Source: JAAUTS01 sp038250235 (GTDB taxonomy: Bacteria > Verrucomicrobiota > Verrucomicrobiia > Methylacidiphilales > JAAUTS01). Taken from it: a DNA stretch of 64,000 nt. Position 1 is the stretch's first letter. Each line of letters opens with the position of its first letter. Both the position numbers and the translations under genes were made by a program. The stretch lies in contig JBBSCO010000006.1 of NCBI GenBank assembly GCA_038250235.1, positions 18,983 through 82,982 on the forward strand. Direction: 5' to 3'. A model generated the notes under the pieces. The model saw only the letters and a list, made by a program, of their open reading frames with translations, made no database searches and was not told the DNA's origin. Below, piece after piece: positions 27,177-35,807 of this stretch.

Positions 27177-28211
27177 TCAGAAGAATGTAACAGACGTCTT
27201 TTGCAGCAGAGAAATCATCTTCCGATGCGGTGCGGGAAGTGATAGTTCCCGAAGCTTGGCCGGATCCGCCCAAAGACCGTCTGTGGGGGCTTTCTTCCAC
27301 TGCGCGGTCCAGACCTCGGCGGCAATACTGTATTTGGTGATACCATAACGCTGCGTTCCGATCAGTTCTTGCAGGGTCATGCTTGCGGGGTTGTGCAGGG
27401 GTAGGCGATGAAAGCCTTTCCAGCGTCCTGGCTGATCGGACGGAGTCAGCCAGAGCTTTCCGTTCCTGACGAGAAGGCAGACCTTCTCGCTTTCACGCAC
27501 TGTTTTCGTGCGGGTTTTGACGGGAAAGGATTCAGGATCGATAGCCTGACAAACCCTTTTCAGCGGACAAAGCAGACATTGGGGCTTCGAAGGTTTGCAA
27601 ATGAGGGCTCCCAGTTCCATCAGGGCCTGGTTATAATCGCCGGGTTCATCACGGTTGAGAAGGGATTCGGCCAGCACCCAGAGTTTTTTTTTCGTGGCCG
27701 GAAGGGTGATATCGTCGTTAATGGCAAAAACGCGGGTCAGCACACGTTCAACATTTCCGTCCAGCACAGGGACAGCTTGCCCAAAGGCGATCGAGGCGAT
27801 GGCGGCTGCCGTGTAAGGTCCGATACCCGGAAGTTCCAGAAGTGCGTCATAGTTCCGGGGAATGATTCCGTCATACTCCTGAAGGATGGTTTGGGCCAGG
27901 CGCTGCAGATTCCGCGCCCGCCGATAGTAGCCCAGTCCTTCCCAAAGCTTCAACACTTTGGCTTCTGGGGCTGCGGCCAGAGACGCCCAATCAGGCAGTT
28001 CCTTCATCCAACGCTCAAAGTAGGGCAGCACCGTGGCAATTTGGGTTTGCTGACACATGAACTCGGAGACAACGGTGCGGTAGGCCGATATTTCCCGGCG
28101 CCAGGGCAGGGGGCGCTGGTTCAGATGATACCACTCCAAGAGATCCTTTTGAAAGGTGCGGCAGATTTTGCTGTCGATCTTTGGCATCGTCGGTTTAGCT
28201 TGGCGCGTCAT
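27177..28211 (-). CDS. mutY: A/G-specific adenine DNA glycosylase
   Basis: MutY removes adenine mispaired with 8-oxoguanine. The 344-residue protein has catalytic Glu in VSEFMCQQTQIATV (E50), WEGLGYYRRARNL, the HhH-GPD LPGIGPYTAAAIASIAFGQ with catalytic Asp in VPVLDGNVERVL, the Fe-S cysteine set C-x6-C-x2-C-x5-C (CKPSKPQCLLCPLKRVC) and a C-terminal NUDIX-like recognition domain. The ATG at 28211 is used; its complement is part of the rnhC start codon on the other strand. A shorter form from 28187 is possible. Confidence 0.94.
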   Translation of the reverse strand: MTRQAKPTMPKIDSKICRTFQKDLLEWYHLNQRPLPWRREISAYRTVVSEFMCQQTQIATVLPYFERWMKELPDWASLAAAPEAKVLKLWEGLGYYRRARNLQRLAQTILQEYDGIIPRNYDALLELPGIGPYTAAAIASIAFGQAVPVLDGNVERVLTRVFAINDDITLPATKKKLWVLAESLLNRDEPGDYNQALMELGALICKPSKPQCLLCPLKRVCQAIDPESFPVKTRTKTVRESEKVCLLVRNGKLWLTPSDQPGRWKGFHRLPLHNPASMTLQELIGTQRYGITKYSIAAEVWTAQWKKAPTDGLWADPAKLRELSLPAPHRKMISLLQKTSVTFF

Positions 28212-29121
28212 GGAGCAATCTTCCTTTACGTTCCAACTGAACGAAGAGCAAGGCAAGCGTTTGCGGAAATTGGTGGAGGAAAGCCGATTCGAGCTGGCGG
28301 AGCTCCCCTATGGCTTTTTCCGGGCGACCAAAGGGAAGTGTAGCGTACACTATTACCACAGTGGGAAAGCGGTCATTCAGGGTAAGGAGGCGAGGGAGTT
28401 CATCGAATTTTATTTCGAACCTCAGATTTTGGGGGAGGCCCGTCTGGGGTATGAGGAGGTGGCGGATCCGGAAATGTTTTCCCCTCACTTCGGGATTGAT
28501 GAGGCTGGTAAGGGCGATTTTTTTGGCCCATTGGTCATTGCCGGGGCTTATGTCGATCCGGGCATCGCACGGAAATTGATGGAAAAAGGCATTCGCGACA
28601 GCAAGACCATTACCGACAAAAAGATATTCGTGCTGGCGGATACAGTGCGTGATGTGGTTGGCCAGCGTTTTGAAGTTATTTCCATCGGGCCGAAGCGTTA
28701 CAATGAAATGTATGGCCAATTCCGCAACCTGAACCGGATGTTGGCATGGGGACATGTCAAGGTGATTGAAAATCTGGCGGCCAAGGTGCCCGATTGTCCC
28801 CGCGCGCTCTCCGATCAATTTGCACGTAAGGATGTTCTGGAACGCGAACTGGCCAAGAAAAAGCTGACTCTAAAGCTGGAGCAGAAAACCAAGGGAGAAT
28901 CGGATCTCGCGGTGGCAGCGGCCTCCATTCTGGCCCGTGAAGGTTTTCTCCGCGGCATGGCGGCACTTAGCGAACAGGCCGGAATGACCTTGCCCAAAGG
29001 AGCCAGTTCGATGGTGAAAGATGCTGCGCGTGAACTGGTTAAGCAAAAAGGGCGGGAAGCCCTCTCAGATCTGGTTAAAATGCATTTCAAAACCTACCAC
29101 GAAGTAACCGGCTTACTCTGA
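28210..29121 (+). CDS. rnhC: ribonuclease HIII
   Basis: 303 residues: an N-terminal substrate-binding domain (about 1-85) then the RNase H core with GIDEAGKGDFFGPLVIAGAY, DSKTITDKKIF, and the C-terminal LPKGAS block with the last acidic residues. Type III enzymes remove RNA from RNA/DNA hybrids and take the place of HII in some bacteria. The ATG at 28210 is preferred to an upstream in-frame ATG inside mutY because the N-terminal domain starts there. It diverges from mutY with overlapping start codons. Confidence 0.93.
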   Translation: MEQSSFTFQLNEEQGKRLRKLVEESRFELAELPYGFFRATKGKCSVHYYHSGKAVIQGKEAREFIEFYFEPQILGEARLGYEEVADPEMFSPHFGIDEAGKGDFFGPLVIAGAYVDPGIARKLMEKGIRDSKTITDKKIFVLADTVRDVVGQRFEVISIGPKRYNEMYGQFRNLNRMLAWGHVKVIENLAAKVPDCPRALSDQFARKDVLERELAKKKLTLKLEQKTKGESDLAVAAASILAREGFLRGMAALSEQAGMTLPKGASSMVKDAARELVKQKGREALSDLVKMHFKTYHEVTGLL

Positions 29122-29169
29122 ATGTGGGCATCCGGTTTACTGCAATTTTCAAACTTTCAAAAATAGTGC

Positions 29170-29198
29170 TTGCCTCGCGAGGTGAATCTTCCTAAGTC
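29170..29198 (+). promoter_or_regulatory. predicted promoter of the HU gene
   Basis: TTGCCT at 29170-29175, a 17-base spacer and TAAGTC at 29193-29198, followed by TTTG. A 10-bp palindrome CCTCGCGAGG (29173-29182) covers the end of the -35 box and could be an operator. Confidence 0.45.
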
Positions 29199-29216
29199 TT
29201 TGAGGCTCAAAGCATC

Positions 29217-29552
29217 ATGGCCAATTTAACGAAAAGAGATTTAGTCGTCCGCATCAGTAATGAGACCGGCATGGTTCAGCAGGATGTGCTCAACGTCATA
29301 CAGAAGACCCTGGACTATCTGACAGACAGTCTTTCCGAAGGTAAAACCGTTGAACTGAGGAACTTCGGCGTTTTCGAAATCAAACTTCGCAAGGCCCGTG
29401 TCGGACGTAACCCGAACAAGCCTCAGAGTGACGTTCCCATACCTCCCCGCGCCGTGGTTAAGTTCAAGCCCGGCAAGGAGATGAAGGCCAAGGTTTCCCA
29501 GCTTTCCGAGAAAATGGTGGGCCCTCCAGCCGGTTCCAGTCCTTCCGCCTAG
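29217..29552 (+). CDS. HU/IHF family DNA-binding protein
   Basis: 111 residues. The HU core is clear: LTKRDLVVRISNETGM, VQQDVLNVIQKTLDYLTDSL, VELRNFGVFEIKLRKARVGRNPNKP with the DNA-bending proline arm, and the VVKFKPGKEMKAKV end. About 20 extra Ser/Pro/Gly residues follow the normal C-terminus. Such proteins bend and compact DNA as dimers. It has its own predicted promoter and precedes hisS by about 70 bases. Confidence 0.94.
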   Translation: MANLTKRDLVVRISNETGMVQQDVLNVIQKTLDYLTDSLSEGKTVELRNFGVFEIKLRKARVGRNPNKPQSDVPIPPRAVVKFKPGKEMKAKVSQLSEKMVGPPAGSSPSA

Positions 29553-29620
29553 TACCCCATGGCGAATGAGGCGGGCTTGATTGCCATCTGCGCCTCCTTT
29601 TCCCTACCCTGAATTCTGCC

Positions 29621-30859
29621 ATGTCACTTAAATGTCTTTCCGGTTTCCGCGATTTTTATCCGGACGAATGTCGCCTGCGCGAACATATTTTCCAGGCCTG
29701 GCGGGAAAGCGCACTCGCGTTCGGATTTCATCAGATTGACGGTCCTCCCCTGGAACCTCTGGAACTTTACAAGAAAAAGTCCGGAGATGAAATTGTCAAC
29801 CAGCTCTATCATTTTGTGGACAAGGGGGAACGTGAAGTCGCTCTTCGTCCCGAAATGACCCCGACCCTGGCCCGCATGGCGGGAGCCAAACACCGCGACT
29901 ACAAGAAGCCGATGAAGTGGTTCGCCATTCCCCAGCTCTTCCGTTACGAGCGGGCCCAGCGCGGACGTCTGCGCGAACATTTCCAGTGGAACTGCGATAT
30001 TCTCGGGGAAACCGGACTGGGAGCCGAGGTGGAACTGCTGGCTGTGCTGGACATGGCGTTGCGGAAACTCGGATTGTCCCGTGAAGATTATGTTTTGAGA
30101 ATCAGTGATAGGCTTTTCTGGCAGGAGTTTTTGGAGACACACCAGGTTCCGGCGGAGAAGCATTACGGTTTCTTCCAGGTCATTGACAAGATCGAGCGTG
30201 AAAAACCCGAGGAAACCCGCGCCAAGCTGGGTGATCTGGCCGATCATGTGTTGGCCGCGATTGATAAAGGACAGGGCAATGTCCGTCTGAACGAAGTGCT
30301 GGAGCGTTGTGCCGCCATGGGCCTGGCCGATGTCGTGCAGATCGATCTCCGCATCGTGCGGGGCCTGGCCTATTACACCGGTGTTGTTTTTGAAGTTCAT
30401 GACCGCAAAGGTGAGATGCGTGCCATCGCCGGCGGCGGACGCTACGACGGCCTGGTTAAACTGATCGCAGGGGAAGAACTTCCTGCCGTGGGCTTCGGCA
30501 TGGGCGACGTGGTTCTGGGTGAAATGCTCAAGGATCGCGGACTTTTGCCCAAACCGGGAACCGCCGACAGCTATTATGTCGTGGTGGCCGATGAGACCTT
30601 GCGCAACCAGGCTTTAAAGCTGGTCAGTGCTCTCAGACAATCCGGCTCCCGCGTTGACTACCCCTTGTCCCCCGCTAAGATCAATAAACAATTCCAGGCG
30701 GCCGAGGACATGGGCTACAGCCATGCCGTGGTCGTCGGGAACGAGTTTTTAAGCGAGGGTGTTTGCGGATTGAAGCATCTGGCTTCCAGGGGACAGGAAA
30801 ATGTCCGTCCGGAAATCAAAGACGATGTTTTCGTCAAATGGATCCCGGTGGGTTGTTGA
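29621..30859 (+). CDS. hisS: histidyl-tRNA synthetase
   Basis: 412-residue class II synthetase. Motif 2 is IPQLFRYERAQRGRLREHFQWN; the HisRS-specific histidine loop is RGLAYYTGVVFEV; motif 3 includes AIAGGGRYDGL and VGFGMGDVVL. The C-terminal anticodon domain is present (YYVVVADETLRNQALKLVSALR). It attaches histidine to tRNA-His. It is followed 24 bases later by aspS, an arrangement seen in many bacteria. Confidence 0.96.
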   Translation: MSLKCLSGFRDFYPDECRLREHIFQAWRESALAFGFHQIDGPPLEPLELYKKKSGDEIVNQLYHFVDKGEREVALRPEMTPTLARMAGAKHRDYKKPMKWFAIPQLFRYERAQRGRLREHFQWNCDILGETGLGAEVELLAVLDMALRKLGLSREDYVLRISDRLFWQEFLETHQVPAEKHYGFFQVIDKIEREKPEETRAKLGDLADHVLAAIDKGQGNVRLNEVLERCAAMGLADVVQIDLRIVRGLAYYTGVVFEVHDRKGEMRAIAGGGRYDGLVKLIAGEELPAVGFGMGDVVLGEMLKDRGLLPKPGTADSYYVVVADETLRNQALKLVSALRQSGSRVDYPLSPAKINKQFQAAEDMGYSHAVVVGNEFLSEGVCGLKHLASRGQENVRPEIKDDVFVKWIPVGC

Positions 30860-30882
30860 TTTAACGTTAGAAAGAAACATTT

Positions 30883-32655
30883 ATGTATCGGACACAACAT
30901 TGTGCGGAATGTCGCACCAGTGATATTGGCAAAAAAGTAATCTTGGCCGGATGGGTCGATTCCCGCCGCGACCATGGCGGTGTGATTTTCATCGATCTCC
31001 GGGACCGTGAAGGCGTGACCCAGATCGTCTTCAATCCTGAATTGAACAAGGACGTGGCCGAAGCCGCTCATGCCCTGCGGAGTGAATTTGTCATCCAGGT
31101 TGAGGGCACCGTGGTGGCCCGCCTTGACGGCACCGAAAACAAAAACCTGAAGACAGGCGGCATCGAGTTGCAGGCCGAAAAACTTGTTGTGCTCAACACC
31201 TCCGAAGTTCCTCCTTTCCCCTTGGATGAAGACTCCGTCAACGAAGATCTGCGCATGACCTATCGTTATCTCGATTTGCGCCGTCCCAAGATGGTGCATA
31301 ACCTGCGCACCCGTCACCAGGCCCTGCAGGCCATCCGGGGCTATCTGGACGGACAGGCCTTTTTCGAGATAGAAACTCCGATCCTGTTCAAAAGCACTCC
31401 GGAAGGAGCCCGCGAGTTCCTCGTGCCCTCGCGCCTGAACCCGAAAAAGTTCTACGCCCTGACCCAATCCCCGCAGCAATACAAGCAGTTGCTCATGGTG
31501 GGTGGAATCGAACGTTATTACCAGATTGCCAAATGTTTCCGTGACGAAGATCTCCGCGCGGACCGCCAGCCTGAGTTCACCCAGATCGATCTGGAAATGT
31601 CCTTCATTGAACGTGAGGATATCTACAAGTTGATTGAAGGTCTTGTCTCTGCTGTTTGGAAGAAGACCTTGAACCACGACATTCAGCTTCCTTTACCCCG
31701 CATCACCTTTAAGGAGGCCATCGACACTTACGGTATCGACAAGCCGGATCGCCGTTTTGAGATGAAGCTGGTGGATCTTTCCTCCACCTTTAAGGACTCC
31801 CAGTTCAAGGTGTTCCGTTCCGTGCTGGATTCGGGCGGCGTGGTCAAAGCCATCAACGCCAAGGGCCTGGCCATCATCACCACGGGCCAGATTGAGGAAT
31901 TGACTGAAACCGCCAAATCCCACGGGGCGAAAGGCCTGGCCTGGATCAAGGTCGAAGGAGGCCAGTGGAAGTCTCCCATCGTCAAATTTTTCTCTGAGGA
32001 AGAAAAAGCCGGACTGACCGCTCTTCTCAACATCGAAGAAGGTGACCTGATTCTTTTCGGCGCTGACCAGTGGCTGGCCGCCTGTGAAGTTCTCGGTCAG
32101 ATCCGCCTCAAAGTCGTGGATTTACTGGAAGCCGCCGGAAAGCCCCAGCGCAAGCAGGGTGTATTCGATTTCTTCTGGGTCGTGGATTTTCCGCTTCTTT
32201 CTTACGACAAGGAGAACCAACGCTACGTTTCCACCCATCATCCTTTCACCTCGCCCGTGGTTGAGGACATTCCCTTGTTGGAAAGCGATCCACAGAAGGT
32301 TCGCGGTCAGCATTATGATCTGGTTCTCAACGGTGTGGAACTGGGAGGGGGCAGCATCCGTATCCATCAGGGCGCCATCCAGGAAAAACTTTTTACCGAC
32401 CTGTTGAAGATTCCCGCAGACATTGCCGAATCCCGCTTCGGCTACATGGTCAAAGCCCTGAAGTTCGGTGCACCCCCGCATGGCGGTATTGCCCTCGGCT
32501 TTGACCGCGTGGTGGCCATCCTGACCGGATCGACCAGCATCCGCGATGTCATGGCCTTCCCAAAAAACAACAAAGGCATCGACCTGATGAGCCAGGCTCC
32601 TGGTGATGTGGATCCCCGTCAACTACGCGATCTGCATATCCAGATCAAAGAGTGA
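30883..32655 (+). CDS. aspS: aspartyl-tRNA synthetase (bacterial type)
   Basis: 590 residues. It has an N-terminal OB-fold (KVILAGWVDSRRDHGGVIFIDLRD), class II motif 2 CFRDEDLRADRQPEFTQID, the bacterial GAD insertion domain in the middle (about 290-420) and motif 3 GGIALGFDRVVAIL. It charges tRNA-Asp. If Asn-tRNA is made by transamidation, it may be the non-discriminating type; the sequence alone does not settle this. Likely co-transcribed with hisS. Confidence 0.97.
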   Translation: MYRTQHCAECRTSDIGKKVILAGWVDSRRDHGGVIFIDLRDREGVTQIVFNPELNKDVAEAAHALRSEFVIQVEGTVVARLDGTENKNLKTGGIELQAEKLVVLNTSEVPPFPLDEDSVNEDLRMTYRYLDLRRPKMVHNLRTRHQALQAIRGYLDGQAFFEIETPILFKSTPEGAREFLVPSRLNPKKFYALTQSPQQYKQLLMVGGIERYYQIAKCFRDEDLRADRQPEFTQIDLEMSFIEREDIYKLIEGLVSAVWKKTLNHDIQLPLPRITFKEAIDTYGIDKPDRRFEMKLVDLSSTFKDSQFKVFRSVLDSGGVVKAINAKGLAIITTGQIEELTETAKSHGAKGLAWIKVEGGQWKSPIVKFFSEEEKAGLTALLNIEEGDLILFGADQWLAACEVLGQIRLKVVDLLEAAGKPQRKQGVFDFFWVVDFPLLSYDKENQRYVSTHHPFTSPVVEDIPLLESDPQKVRGQHYDLVLNGVELGGGSIRIHQGAIQEKLFTDLLKIPADIAESRFGYMVKALKFGAPPHGGIALGFDRVVAILTGSTSIRDVMAFPKNNKGIDLMSQAPGDVDPRQLRDLHIQIKE

Positions 32656-32790
32656 TTAACCTGGAGGGACGACCTTTGTGTCGTGCTCAGCCCGGACGGA
32701 GACGGGCTCTCCGATAGAGAAGACCGACAGCAGCAACGAATTTGCAGTTTGAAGACAGTTGAGTAACTTGAAACGAAGGACAAAGACATT

Positions 32791-33156
32791 ATGAGCCAAC
32801 CCAAAATTATCGCTTACTTGAAACCCTGGTGCGGATGGAGCAAAGGCGTTCGCGCCGTGCTCGATAAATACCATCTCGCCTATGAAGACCGGGACGTGGG
32901 CAACGACCCCGCCATGCGCATGGAGATGATCCAGAAAAGCAAACAGGAACTTTCCCCCTGCGTGGAAGTTGATGGCAATATGGTCGCCGACATCAGCGGT
33001 GAAGAACTCGAAGCCTGGCTCATTGCCAACGGCCATGTGAACAAGAACGAAGCCCCCGTCCCTGTGGCGACGGATCGTGGTTGCTCCGATGCTGAACATG
33101 CCGCCCAGGCCCTGGGTGCGGAAGTTTCCAACATCCGGTTCATCCCCAGACAGTAA
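32791..33156 (+). CDS. glutaredoxin-like protein with CxxS active site
   Basis: 121 residues. The first about 80 are a glutaredoxin fold: IIAYLKPWCGWSKGVRAVL carries the active site as Cys-Gly-Trp-Ser, LSPCVEVDGNMVADIS has the cis-proline loop. A CxxS site means monothiol chemistry, as in Grx proteins that bind glutathione or Fe-S clusters, but the CGFS signature is not kept. The last 40 residues, with another Cys, are an extra tail of unknown role. It precedes the SirB1-like gene by five bases. Confidence 0.85.
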   Translation: MSQPKIIAYLKPWCGWSKGVRAVLDKYHLAYEDRDVGNDPAMRMEMIQKSKQELSPCVEVDGNMVADISGEELEAWLIANGHVNKNEAPVPVATDRGCSDAEHAAQALGAEVSNIRFIPRQ

Positions 33157-33161
33157 TCCTT

Positions 33162-33995
33162 ATGGCCCTGACGCCACAGCAACGGGCTTTGGAATCGCTC
33201 CTCGCTGATGATGACATCGCGACGCGGAAACTTGTCATCGAGGAGATATGTGCCGAGAAGAACAAAAACAAGGAGATGGTCGAGAGACTGGCGCAGTCCG
33301 CCAATCCCAGGGTTTCCGTCCAAGCCCGCCAGATCCTGCGGCGCTGGGATGGGGACCATCCACTTTCAACTGAAAACAGGGAAGAGAATTCCTGCCTGAT
33401 GGCGGGCTGGAAGCAACTCGAACAATTCTGCTGGCTTATTGCCAAAACGGAGTATCCCTTTTTCAACCCGGCATCCGGAGTTCTTCAATTGGACGAGTTG
33501 GCCATGCGTGTGTTGCAGTCATACCGGGAATCGGGGGACAAGCTTGCCGCCTTGAGAAAAGTGCTGGTCGAGGAAGAACACTTCTGCGGTGACACTGTCA
33601 CCTACTATGATCCTGACAACAGTTACATGAACTGTGTCCTGGAGAGCAAGCAGGGGATTCCGCTGACCTTGGCTCTGGTTTATCTTTTTGTCGGTACACG
33701 CCTGGACTGGAATGTGACCGGGGTGAACACGCCGGGCCACTATCTGGCCTCTGTGGACGGGGTGATCTTTGATCCTTTTTCCGGGGCCAGGGAAATGGCG
33801 GCGGAAGAACTGTCCGGGCGATTTTGCATAAGTCCCGAGGAATGTCGGAGCACGGATTTCTTCCAGGCCAATCCCCACGACACGGCCCACCGCATGTTGT
33901 CCAATCTGGTCAACAGCTACACCCGCAACGGGGACGATGCCAGATTGCGCCGGGTCAGCAACTACCTGCAGATCCTGCAGGACAATAGCTTTTGA
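33162..33995 (+). CDS. SirB1/transglutaminase-like family protein
   Basis: 277 residues. The N-terminal third is helical and HEAT-like (residues 1-70). The rest matches SirB1-type transglutaminase-like proteins (Transglut_core2): SYRESGDKLAALRKVLVEEEHFCGD, ESKQGIPLTLALVYLFV, VNTPGHYLASVDG with the expected His, and FDPFSGAREM. The family has unknown activity and often lies beside tetratricopeptide or PrmC genes. No clear nucleophilic cysteine is aligned with the core, so enzyme activity is doubtful. Confidence 0.8.
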   Translation: MALTPQQRALESLLADDDIATRKLVIEEICAEKNKNKEMVERLAQSANPRVSVQARQILRRWDGDHPLSTENREENSCLMAGWKQLEQFCWLIAKTEYPFFNPASGVLQLDELAMRVLQSYRESGDKLAALRKVLVEEEHFCGDTVTYYDPDNSYMNCVLESKQGIPLTLALVYLFVGTRLDWNVTGVNTPGHYLASVDGVIFDPFSGAREMAAEELSGRFCISPEECRSTDFFQANPHDTAHRMLSNLVNSYTRNGDDARLRRVSNYLQILQDNSF

Positions 33996-34056
33996 CCTTA
34001 TCCCATCATATCAAACCCACTAGTTTTATGTTAGTAATTAAAACGGGGCTGTGCAG

Positions 34057-34208
34057 GGATCGGGCAGACTTCCAACCAGTACGTTAGCCGGAGCGGTTTT
34101 GAGTTTAGGGTTCAGAGTTTAGGTTCGCCCGTGAAATACGCGAAAAACTCTGAAGAAGAAGATTCCATCCAGGTCTTCCTTTCGCGTTCTTTCGCGTGTT
34201 TCGCGGAC
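34057..34208. repeat. left direct repeat of the AbiEii module, including GCCCGTGAAA element copy C
   Basis: From TCGGGCAGACTTCCAA at 34059 to GCGTGTTTCGCGG at 34206 the sequence is repeated, with few changes, at 35547-35703. The last 80 bases (34127-34208) form a copy of the inverted-repeat family. The stretch TTAGGGTTCAGAGTTTAGG and the following 80 bases are almost identical in the two copies. Together they enclose the two-gene module at 34449-35521. Nothing coding is seen in 33996-34448. Confidence 0.8.
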
Positions 34209-34227
34209 CAACTATTTCCCCATTTCT

Positions 34228-34275
34228 TTTAACCCAAAACTCAAAACCCAAAACTCAAAACCCAAAACTCAACCC
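34228..34275. repeat. short tandem repeat, three units of about 14 bases
   Basis: Unit CCCAAAACTCAAAA occurs three times head to tail. It is complementary in style to the GAGTTTAGGGTT stretch some 110 bases upstream. There are no spacers, so it is not a CRISPR. It lies just inside the left direct repeat. Confidence 0.7.
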
Positions 34276-34448
34276 ACCCCATCCGCCATATCTTGCAATC
34301 AGATCAATCCTTGATCAGATGATTTTCAACTCAAGATGATAGGTTCTCTGCCTTGGACAGTTCTGTAAACAACCTTGAAACAGCGCCCGAGAGGGTCTAT
34401 CCTGCAAAGTATCGTTTCCCTGCGCATAAAACCAAACCTACCTTTTAA

Positions 34449-34805
34449 ATGACTGCGGCCCCAAAACCTGGAAGAACAGCAGCCCCAACGGGATTTTCCT
34501 CAAAGTTACCGAAAACCGTGCCACCACATCTGCGGCGCGAGGCCTTGCCTTTGGCCAAACGCTACATCTGGTGGGAAGAGCCGGCCAAATCTCTCCTAAA
34601 TTTCCCCCGGTTCCTCGGCCATTCCATGAACCTGGCGACCTGGAAGGATCAAAGGTGGTTGGAACAGAATGTTCCTGCAGCACACTTGCTCCGGGTGCTT
34701 GCCGTAGCACCCGCCGGCACCTTCACGGCCCGCTCTTGGAATTATTGGCACGTGCGGCTAGGAAAATTGCCTCCTCCGTTACCTGAAAAGCGCATTCCTG
34801 CATGA
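34449..34805 (+). CDS. small partner protein of an AbiEii-type nucleotidyltransferase (possible antitoxin)
   Basis: 118 residues. A Pro/Lys-rich start is followed by a compact domain RYIWWEEPAKSLLNFPRFLGH, MNLATWKDQRWLEQN, LLRVLAVAPAGTFTARSWNYW. Proteins with this WW...D(Q/W)RWL...SWNYW pattern are typical short partners encoded directly before AbiEii/DUF1814 nucleotidyltransferases and are thought to act as DNA-binding or antitoxin components. The last codons overlap the start of the next gene (ATGA). The role is inferred from gene order. Confidence 0.65.
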   Translation: MTAAPKPGRTAAPTGFSSKLPKTVPPHLRREALPLAKRYIWWEEPAKSLLNFPRFLGHSMNLATWKDQRWLEQNVPAAHLLRVLAVAPAGTFTARSWNYWHVRLGKLPPPLPEKRIPA

Positions 34806-35521
34806 ATTTCGTTCAACCACGCACTGATATTCTTCCGCCAGCCCAGCAAATTCTTTGGCCATTACTCGGCCAGATAGAGCATGGCTTTGTCCTTTATGGG
34901 GGCACCGCCGTGGCCCTCTACCATGGACACCGACAATCTGTAGATTTCGATTTCTTCGGTGATCCCGCTTTTGATCCTTTTCAACTCAAGGCAAAATATG
35001 AATTCCTCAAAATGGGAGAAATGATACAGACGGCTGAAAACACACTTTCTGTTCTTGTTCCATCACCCCAAGGAGAGGTGAAATTCTCCTTCTTTGGCGG
35101 GTTGAAATTTGGCCGGGCCGCAGCTCCTTCCGTGTGCAACGACACACTCGTCCGGCTCGCTTCCCCATTGGATCTGACCGTGCAAAAGCTCAAAGTCATT
35201 CAGGTGCGAAGCGAGTCCAAGGATTACCTGGACCTGGACTGCCTGCTTCAAAAGGGAGTAGACCTTGCGGAAGCATTGGGTGCCGCCAGAGCACTCTATC
35301 CGGATTTCCCCGTCGCAAGTGCTCTCCGCGCCATGTGTTATTTTAAAGACGGCGACGTCGCAACGATCCCCAAAGCCACCAAAAAACGCCTGACAAAAAG
35401 CGTTGAAAAAGTGAAAGAGGTGAAAGAAGTCCCCAGAGAATGCGATCAACTCGACATCACAAGGACTCAATTGAAAGATTTGAGAAAAGGAACTTCGCTT
35501 CCAAAACAGAGGGCCTGTTAG
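34802..35521 (+). CDS. AbiEii/AbiGii-type nucleotidyltransferase (putative toxin)
   Basis: 239 residues. The nucleotidyltransferase core is HGFVLYGGTAVALYHGHRQSVDFDFFGD, with the G-G-T and D-x-D catalytic pattern. SPLDLTVQKLKVIQVRSESKDYLDLDCLL follows. This is the AbiEii/AbiGii (DUF1814) family, toxins of type IV toxin-antitoxin and phage-abortive systems that use nucleotides. The C-terminal part is Lys/Glu-rich. The start overlaps the partner gene by four bases and the pair is enclosed by about 150-bp direct repeats, which suggests it arrived as a cassette. Confidence 0.8.
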   Translation: MNFVQPRTDILPPAQQILWPLLGQIEHGFVLYGGTAVALYHGHRQSVDFDFFGDPAFDPFQLKAKYEFLKMGEMIQTAENTLSVLVPSPQGEVKFSFFGGLKFGRAAAPSVCNDTLVRLASPLDLTVQKLKVIQVRSESKDYLDLDCLLQKGVDLAEALGAARALYPDFPVASALRAMCYFKDGDVATIPKATKKRLTKSVEKVKEVKEVPRECDQLDITRTQLKDLRKGTSLPKQRAC

Positions 35522-35546
35522 CGAATAAAATGGGGTGCGGCTTGGG

Positions 35547-35703
35547 TCGGGCAGACTTCCAATCAAGGCGTTAGCAGGGGGCAGTTTTAAGTTTTGATTT
35601 TAGGGTTCAGAGTTTAGGTTCGCCCGTGAAATACGCGAAAAACTCTGAAGAAGAAGATTCCATCCAGATCTTCCTTTCGCGTTCTCTCGCGTGTTTCGCG
35701 GGC
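35547..35703. repeat. right direct repeat of the AbiEii module, including GCCCGTGAAA element copy D
   Basis: Near-identical to 34057-34208: TCGGGCAGACTTCCAA near the start and the inverted-repeat element at 35622-35703 with ends GCCCGTGAAATACGCGAAAA and GCGTGTTTCGCGGGC. Only a handful of bases differ in the last 100. About 100 unassigned bases follow before the convergent aminotransferase gene. Confidence 0.8.
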
Positions 35704-35807
35704 AGAATTCTGGGTCGTTAGAGCTAAAACGGTTTTTTTGGAGGGTAGGCTGCTTGGTTCCCTAAAACCAGGTCATAGTCGCCCCGCTGGCCCCCTAACA
35801 GAAACTC

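Noticed and set aside
27408..28343. 311-codon plus-strand frame opposite mutY
   Set aside because: Antisense shadow of mutY; no motifs.
29565..29605. Stem GAGGCG / CGCCTC before hisS considered as terminator or T-box
   Set aside because: The loop is long, the T-run short, and no T-box sequence or specifier loop is present.
34228..34275. Possible CRISPR-like repeat array
   Set aside because: The 14-base units are directly joined with no spacers, and no cas genes are present.
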